Source: SFWF01 sp045638145 (lineage in GTDB: Bacteria; Bacillota; Clostridia; Oscillospirales; Acutalibacteraceae). From it: a DNA stretch of 64,000 nt. Under the pieces are notes generated by a model. That model did not search any database and was not told the DNA's origin. It saw nothing but the letters and a program-made list of their open reading frames with translations. The stretch spans positions 1-64,000 of the forward strand of contig JAZUAU010000019.1 of assembly GCA_045638145.1 (NCBI GenBank), in the 5' to 3' direction. Shown piece by piece: positions 60,176-64,000 of this stretch; the stretch's first letter is position 1; each line of letters begins with the position of its first letter. Both the position numbers and the translations under genes were made by a program.

Positions 60176-60210
60176 AAATGAGCCCATTTTATGGGCTCAT
60201 TTTGCTTTTT
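60176..60210 (+). terminator. Terminator of glyS
   Basis: AAATGAGCCCAT pairs perfectly with ATGGGCTCATTT over a TTT loop, then GCTTTTTT. Confidence 0.92.
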
Positions 60211-60257
60211 TAGTGCAGATTTATGCTAAATAATTACCACATTTTGTAGATGAAGTG

Positions 60258-60266
60258 TGCTATAAT
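60258..60266 (+). promoter_or_regulatory. Extended -10 promoter of the esterase gene
   Basis: TGCTATAAT is a consensus extended -10. No good -35 is seen, which is typical of this promoter type. Confidence 0.65.
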
Positions 60267-60299
60267 GCAGTTGTAAATAATACTCTTAGAGGTGATTTT

Positions 60300-61358
60300 A
60301 TGTCGCTTAAGTTAAACCCCTTGTTTTCGGACAATATGGTTTTTGCAAAGGACAGACCTGTTCGTGTTTTTGGTGAGGGCGACTGTGCTGTTACAGTAAA
60401 CTTCCTCGGCGAAACAAAGACTGTAGATTCCAAAGACGGAAAGTTCCTTTGTGAACTTGCCGCCCCCACAGAATACGGCGGACCTTATGAACTTGAAGTT
60501 GTTGCAGAGGGCGAAACCTACACATTTAAAAATGTTTATGTCGGTGAGGTTGTAATTCTCGGAGGACAGTCAAATCTTCAGTTCAAGGTTTGGCAGTCAA
60601 GCACAGAGAAGAAAAAAGTTCATCCAAATGATAAGCTTCGATTTTTTATGCTTGAGCGTCCTGAAAAGGCAGAGAACGAGCACAAGGAGCTCAAAGAAGC
60701 TGCTGAGGGCGAAGCAACAGAGACTATCTTCCCTGAGGACGGTTGGGTTCTTCACACCCGCGAAAACCTCGGTCAGTGGTCGCTTCTCGGTACACGTATT
60801 GCTGAATTTATAGTTCAGAGATGCGGCTGCGTAGTTGGACTTATCGGTTGTTATCAGGGTGCGTCGGCTATTGAAGGTTGGCTCCCAAAAGAGCTTTGTA
60901 ATATACCGCCATATGATAATATCCCTGTCGAGGATAAGAGAACATATAACCACGTTAATTTTCCGTGCTGCACATGGAATGCAGATGGCTTCCTTTATAA
61001 TTATATGTGGTCAAAGCTTTTACCTTATTCTGTAAATAATATGATTTGGTATCAGGGCGAGGCTGACTCCGTAGGCCGTGAGGCTACCGTTTATGACCAC
61101 GAAATGAAGGAGCTTATTAACCGCTACCGCGAGGACTTAATGTATCCTGATATGCCTTTTATTGTAATCCAGATAACAGACCTTGATGTAAGAGAAGATG
61201 AGGGCTGGAAAAACCTTCAGGAAGCGCAGCTTAGAATTCCTGAGCTCGTTGATAACTGCGTTTGCGTTACCTCAAGCGATGTTTGTGAGCATGATGATGT
61301 TCATCCGCCAACCAAGATTTATCTTGCAATGAAGGTAGTAGATGCTCTCGGTTATTAA
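60300..61358 (+). CDS. Sialate O-acetylesterase-like SGNH hydrolase
   Basis: This 352-residue protein resembles the SASA/sialate O-acetylesterase group. It has an N-terminal beta-rich domain (about 1-85), then the nucleophile block VVILGGQSNLQF, GCYQGASAIEGWLP, MIWYQGEAD, and the final DDVHPP with catalytic Asp/His. No signal peptide is present, so it is cytoplasmic and would act on imported acetylated sugars. The start at 60300 follows GAGGTG. Confidence 0.85.
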   Translation: MSLKLNPLFSDNMVFAKDRPVRVFGEGDCAVTVNFLGETKTVDSKDGKFLCELAAPTEYGGPYELEVVAEGETYTFKNVYVGEVVILGGQSNLQFKVWQSSTEKKKVHPNDKLRFFMLERPEKAENEHKELKEAAEGEATETIFPEDGWVLHTRENLGQWSLLGTRIAEFIVQRCGCVVGLIGCYQGASAIEGWLPKELCNIPPYDNIPVEDKRTYNHVNFPCCTWNADGFLYNYMWSKLLPYSVNNMIWYQGEADSVGREATVYDHEMKELINRYREDLMYPDMPFIVIQITDLDVREDEGWKNLQEAQLRIPELVDNCVCVTSSDVCEHDDVHPPTKIYLAMKVVDALGY

Positions 61359-61392
61359 GAAATAAATGTCACAAACTAAAGGAGAAACTAGT

Positions 61393-62277
61393 ATGGCAAT
61401 ATTTTTAGGAACGGGTGACTCTAAGGGTTATCCATGTCCCAATTGCACTTGTGTCGCTTGCGAAGAGGCAAGAAGACTTAGGGGGAAGGCAATCAAAACC
61501 CGAAGCGATTTTCTTATAGATGAGTTTAGCGTTATAGATTTTGGACCCGATATATATCATCAAACTTTAACATGTAATATTATGATTGACAAGATAAGAA
61601 ATGTATTTATGACGCATTCTCATTTTGATCATATTTCTCTGTCATCGCTTACGCTTTTAAACGAGGGAACGGGTTATAGAAGTACCCCTGTAAATTTATT
61701 TGGACCCAAAGGTGCAGTCGAGTTTGTTGAGGATATGGCGAGAAGAGATACCTACAGAAGTGGTACCAGAAAGGGTATTTACACCTACGGGCATATTAAA
61801 TACTGTCCTCTAGATTACTTTGAGACTGTAGAGACCGATGGGATCAAGGTTACTACACTTAAGTCCTCTCATGAGGGTCTGGGAGTGGGTGAACTCGGCT
61901 TTAACTACATAGTGGAAAAAGACGGGAAGACCCTTCTTTACGCGACTGATACAGGTTGGTATCCTGAATCTACGTGGGAATTCCTTAAAAAGAGTGATTT
62001 CAAGTTTGACTATGTCATAATGGAAAACACCTACGGAAAGGATCCGCGAAACATAATTAAAACATATGCAGGGGGACATCTTAACACAGCTAATTTCTTT
62101 ATGATGCTTGATAAGCTAGTGGAGTGCGGTTGTATGACAAAGGACACACCAGTATATGCAACTCATATCGCTGACGCAGGACGTGAGCCCTACGGTGAGC
62201 TTATCGAGTCAATGGAAAATAACGGAACATATACAAATGTTCAGGTTGCGTATGATACACAGGAACTTGATTTTTAA
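61393..62277 (+). CDS. MBL-fold metallohydrolase, PhnP-like
   Basis: This 294-residue protein has the metallo-beta-lactamase THSHFDHIS metal motif and later His/Asp ligands (SSHEGLG, YATDTGWY). Near the N-terminus are cysteines in GYPCPNCTCVACEEA, like the extra zinc site of PhnP-type phosphodiesterases. The substrate is unknown. The start at 61393 follows AAAGGAG. It is 34 nt after the esterase gene and probably shares its transcript. Confidence 0.85.
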   Translation: MAIFLGTGDSKGYPCPNCTCVACEEARRLRGKAIKTRSDFLIDEFSVIDFGPDIYHQTLTCNIMIDKIRNVFMTHSHFDHISLSSLTLLNEGTGYRSTPVNLFGPKGAVEFVEDMARRDTYRSGTRKGIYTYGHIKYCPLDYFETVETDGIKVTTLKSSHEGLGVGELGFNYIVEKDGKTLLYATDTGWYPESTWEFLKKSDFKFDYVIMENTYGKDPRNIIKTYAGGHLNTANFFMMLDKLVECGCMTKDTPVYATHIADAGREPYGELIESMENNGTYTNVQVAYDTQELDF

Positions 62278-62280
62278 AAT

Positions 62281-62319
62281 AAAAGGAAAGAGAATGTTAA
62301 ACATTCTCTTTCCTTTTTT
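62281..62319 (+). terminator. Terminator of the esterase-MBL unit
   Basis: AAAAGGAAAGAGAATG pairs with CATTCTCTTTCCTTTT over a short loop, followed by T residues. Confidence 0.92.
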
Positions 62320-62364
62320 ATACGCGTTTTTGTGATGCAAAAGTAATTATAAATTGGGATAACG

Positions 62365-62469
62365 TTGCTTTACAAATGCGATATATTTTCCGATTTCGCT
62401 CAAATTTGATATACCTCACTATGTTCTCTGCGCGATATCACATAAACTTTTCCGGACCCCAAAGGCTTT
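62365..62469. repeat. Non-coding segment, possible dispersed-repeat remnant
   Basis: No ORF lies between the MBL terminator and the phosphatase stop. The segment has repeated GATATA and CGATAT words (GCGATATATT, TTGATATACC, GCGATATCAC) like the palindromic dispersed repeats of gut Clostridia. No complete inverted repeat is seen and no clear terminator for the minus-strand operon is evident. Confidence 0.3.
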
Positions 62470-63192
62470 TTAATGGCACTCGTCTGAGTTAAAGGTTTCG
62501 CAAAATCTTGCCGCAAAGGAGGCAGGCTCACCGTGCTCTGTTAAGTGACCAATATCACCAAAGCCAATACAGCGGAATGAAACTGCGTTTTCTTCTCTCT
62601 CTTCGGTTGCAAAGGTTGTAACCGAGGTTGGGAGTGCACAGAAATGCTGCCAGAATACATAGGGAGAATGACTAGTTAAATGGGACATCATTGCCGCAGT
62701 AATTGCAAAATGACAGAAAATAACGATGGTGTCGCGGTTGGGACGGACGGCTCGGTAGAGTCTACCGTCTTTTCTATATCCGTGCTTTTCAATCAGAGCA
62801 TCAAGGCCTGCTACCATATCGTCATACCGTGCAAGAATGTCTCCTGTTTTTACAAAATCGTTTTCTCTCCAGCGTGAGGCATCATAAAGCTCATCCTGTT
62901 CGGTGAAGAAATTTGGCTTTAAATCCCACGGATGCATAGGTTTACCGGTATTATTATCAATACCCATACCCAGGAATTCGCGAAGCCAGGGTAAAACCTC
63001 ATATTCAAAACCGCATTCTTTTTGCGAATATTTGCAGGTAAGCTCGGCTCTGCCAAGGGGGGAGGAGTAAACATAATCGGGGTTTATTTCTTTTATCTTT
63101 TTTGCAACGAGCTCTGCTTCTCTGTGTCCCTTTTCGGTCAAAGAGTCGAGCTCGTAATCAGGGTCGCCGTGGCGAACAAAAATAAGTTTCAT
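62470..63192 (-). CDS. Histidine phosphatase family protein
   Basis: This 240-residue phosphoglycerate-mutase-like protein has the RHG motif at the start (KLIFVRHGDPDYELDSLTEKG) and the second histidine region VIFCHFAITAAM. The central insertion (about 65-140) is longer than in simple GpmB-like enzymes. The substrate is unknown. I chose the ATG at 63192 behind GGAGAAATGAA. It starts 1 base after the stop of the upstream aPGM gene and is coupled to it. Confidence 0.88.
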   Translation of the reverse strand: MKLIFVRHGDPDYELDSLTEKGHREAELVAKKIKEINPDYVYSSPLGRAELTCKYSQKECGFEYEVLPWLREFLGMGIDNNTGKPMHPWDLKPNFFTEQDELYDASRWRENDFVKTGDILARYDDMVAGLDALIEKHGYRKDGRLYRAVRPNRDTIVIFCHFAITAAMMSHLTSHSPYVFWQHFCALPTSVTTFATEEREENAVSFRCIGFGDIGHLTEHGEPASFAARFCETFNSDECH

Positions 63193-63193
63193 T

Positions 63194-64000
63194 TCATTTC
63201 TCCAAAAGTTTATCCATAATAGAAGGTCCGTGTTCAATGAATATGCCCGTAGCTGCGGCATTCTTTTCGGTGAAACATTCAATACCAGAAAGCGTATTTC
63301 TCGAATCGTAAATGAGGTAGGGAACAGGGTCGCTTGAGTGGGTTTTTATAAGAAGAGGTGTGGGATGGTCGGGACAGATAAGAATTCTGTAATCTTCGCC
63401 CGATTTATCAAGATAATCCTTCATAACTCCCAGTATCTTTTCATCAATTATCTCGATAGCCTTAACCTTGTTTTCGGGCTCGCAGCGGTGTCCGCATTCA
63501 TCGGGAGCTTCAAGGTGTATATAAACGAGGTCTGCACCATCGCGGAAGGCTTTAATGCTAGCGGCAGCCTTGCCTTCAAAATTAGTGTCAAGATAACCTG
63601 TAGCTCCCTCAACCTCGGGAGTCTTCATATTTGCGCAGATGCCGATACCCTTAAGAAGGTCTACTGCCGAAACGATAGCGCCCGAAACGCCGTTTTTTTC
63701 TTTAAAGTCCTCGAGAGCAGGCTTTCTGCCCTCACCCCAAAGCCAGATTGAGTTGGCGGGATTTTTACCTTCTGCAATTCGCTTTTTGTTTACAGGGTGG
63801 TTCTTTAAGATATCATAGCTCTTCTTCATAAGCTCGATTAAAGGTGCGGCGTTTTCGGTCTTGCTTAAATACTCGCCAACAATCCTTCCGCTTATATCAT
63901 GTGGAGGTGTCATATTGCCAAGCTCTGTAGTGCCGTTATCAACGATTAAGCAATGACGGTAGGAAACACCCGAATAGAACTTGTAAAGCTCGTTTCCAAG
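63194..64000 (-). CDS. Archaeal-type cofactor-independent phosphoglycerate mutase (5' partial)
   Basis: The C-terminal 268 residues are visible; the N-terminus is beyond the right edge. It is in the alkaline-phosphatase superfamily. At the left of the visible part it reads YSGVSYRHCLIV and LGNMTPPHDISGRIVGEYL, and later SIWLWGEGRKPAL, YIHLEAPDECGHR and ICPDHPTPLLIKTHSSDPVPY, all typical of aPGM rather than GpmI. The predicted reaction is 3- to 2-phosphoglycerate, though some relatives act on other phosphonates or phosphoesters. It heads an operon with the histidine phosphatase. Confidence 0.9.
   Translation of the reverse strand, partial: LGNELYKFYSGVSYRHCLIVDNGTTELGNMTPPHDISGRIVGEYLSKTENAAPLIELMKKSYDILKNHPVNKKRIAEGKNPANSIWLWGEGRKPALEDFKEKNGVSGAIVSAVDLLKGIGICANMKTPEVEGATGYLDTNFEGKAAASIKAFRDGADLVYIHLEAPDECGHRCEPENKVKAIEIIDEKILGVMKDYLDKSGEDYRILICPDHPTPLLIKTHSSDPVPYLIYDSRNTLSGIECFTEKNAAATGIFIEHGPSIMDKLLEK

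Noticed and set aside
1..64000. Search for complete insertion sequences, rRNA genes, CRISPR arrays, toxin-antitoxin pairs or defence systems
   Set aside because: None could be supported. Apart from the element end at 1-3.35 kb the window reads as core chromosome.

Overview
The window looks like chromosome of an anaerobic Gram-positive Clostridia species, probably a gut Oscillospirales/Ruminococcaceae-type lineage. The evidence is the undivided S10-spc-alpha ribosomal operon with adk, map, a KOW-domain gene and infA inside it, zinc-binding forms of S14, S4 and L24, a T-box before cysE-cysS, the single-chain glycyl-tRNA synthetase, the archaeal-type ProRS and GTP-type PEPCK. AT-rich spacers carry near-consensus sigma-A promoters. 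The exact genus is inference.

Region 1 (1-3.4 kb) appears to be the end of an integrated mobile element. It holds an integrase ORF with duplicated catalytic domains that is cut by the left edge, a divergent EamA transporter/LysR pair, and a complete tRNA-Pro(UGG) gene. The border is a second, truncated tRNA-Pro that stops at its anticodon arm and still carries a consensus promoter. Region 2 (3.4-12.1 kb) is core genome: an alkyltransferase, a D,D-carboxypeptidase, a metallophosphoesterase, a PASTA-containing pseudokinase, an acyl carrier protein, aroB-aroC and proS.

Region 3 (12.2-28.1 kb) is the ribosomal superoperon: 31 genes from rpsJ to rplQ, with a strong promoter, a structured leader of about 280 nt, and a hairpin at the end. 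Region 4 (28.1-33.2 kb) has a membrane protein of unknown function, trmL, and the glycolytic run pgk-tpiA-gpmI. Region 5 (33.2-46 kb) holds a lipoprotein with a two-component system, yqhQ-like DUF1385 with prmC, recA-recX-rimO-pgsA, T-box-cysE-cysS, and a trmN6-like gene with rsmI.

Region 6 (46-64 kb) is mixed envelope and metabolism: an LCP protein, a DUF815 ATPase, an S24/S26 peptidase-like protein, a VTC/DUF4956/Cthe_2159-type surface cluster, an MscS channel, pckG, an HD phosphohydrolase, a Na/Pi symporter, a pair of small proteins of unknown function, glyS, an SGNH esterase, an MBL hydrolase, and an overlapping histidine phosphatase/archaeal-type phosphoglycerate mutase pair cut by the right edge.

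The most interesting items are the split tRNA-Pro integration junction with its replacement tRNA, the fused integrase, the PASTA pseudokinase that has lost every catalytic residue, the structured S10 leader, the VTC/DUF4956/Cthe_2159 cluster, and the small two-gene unit at 58.1-58.6 kb. I see no CRISPR array, rRNA, replication origin or complete insertion sequence.
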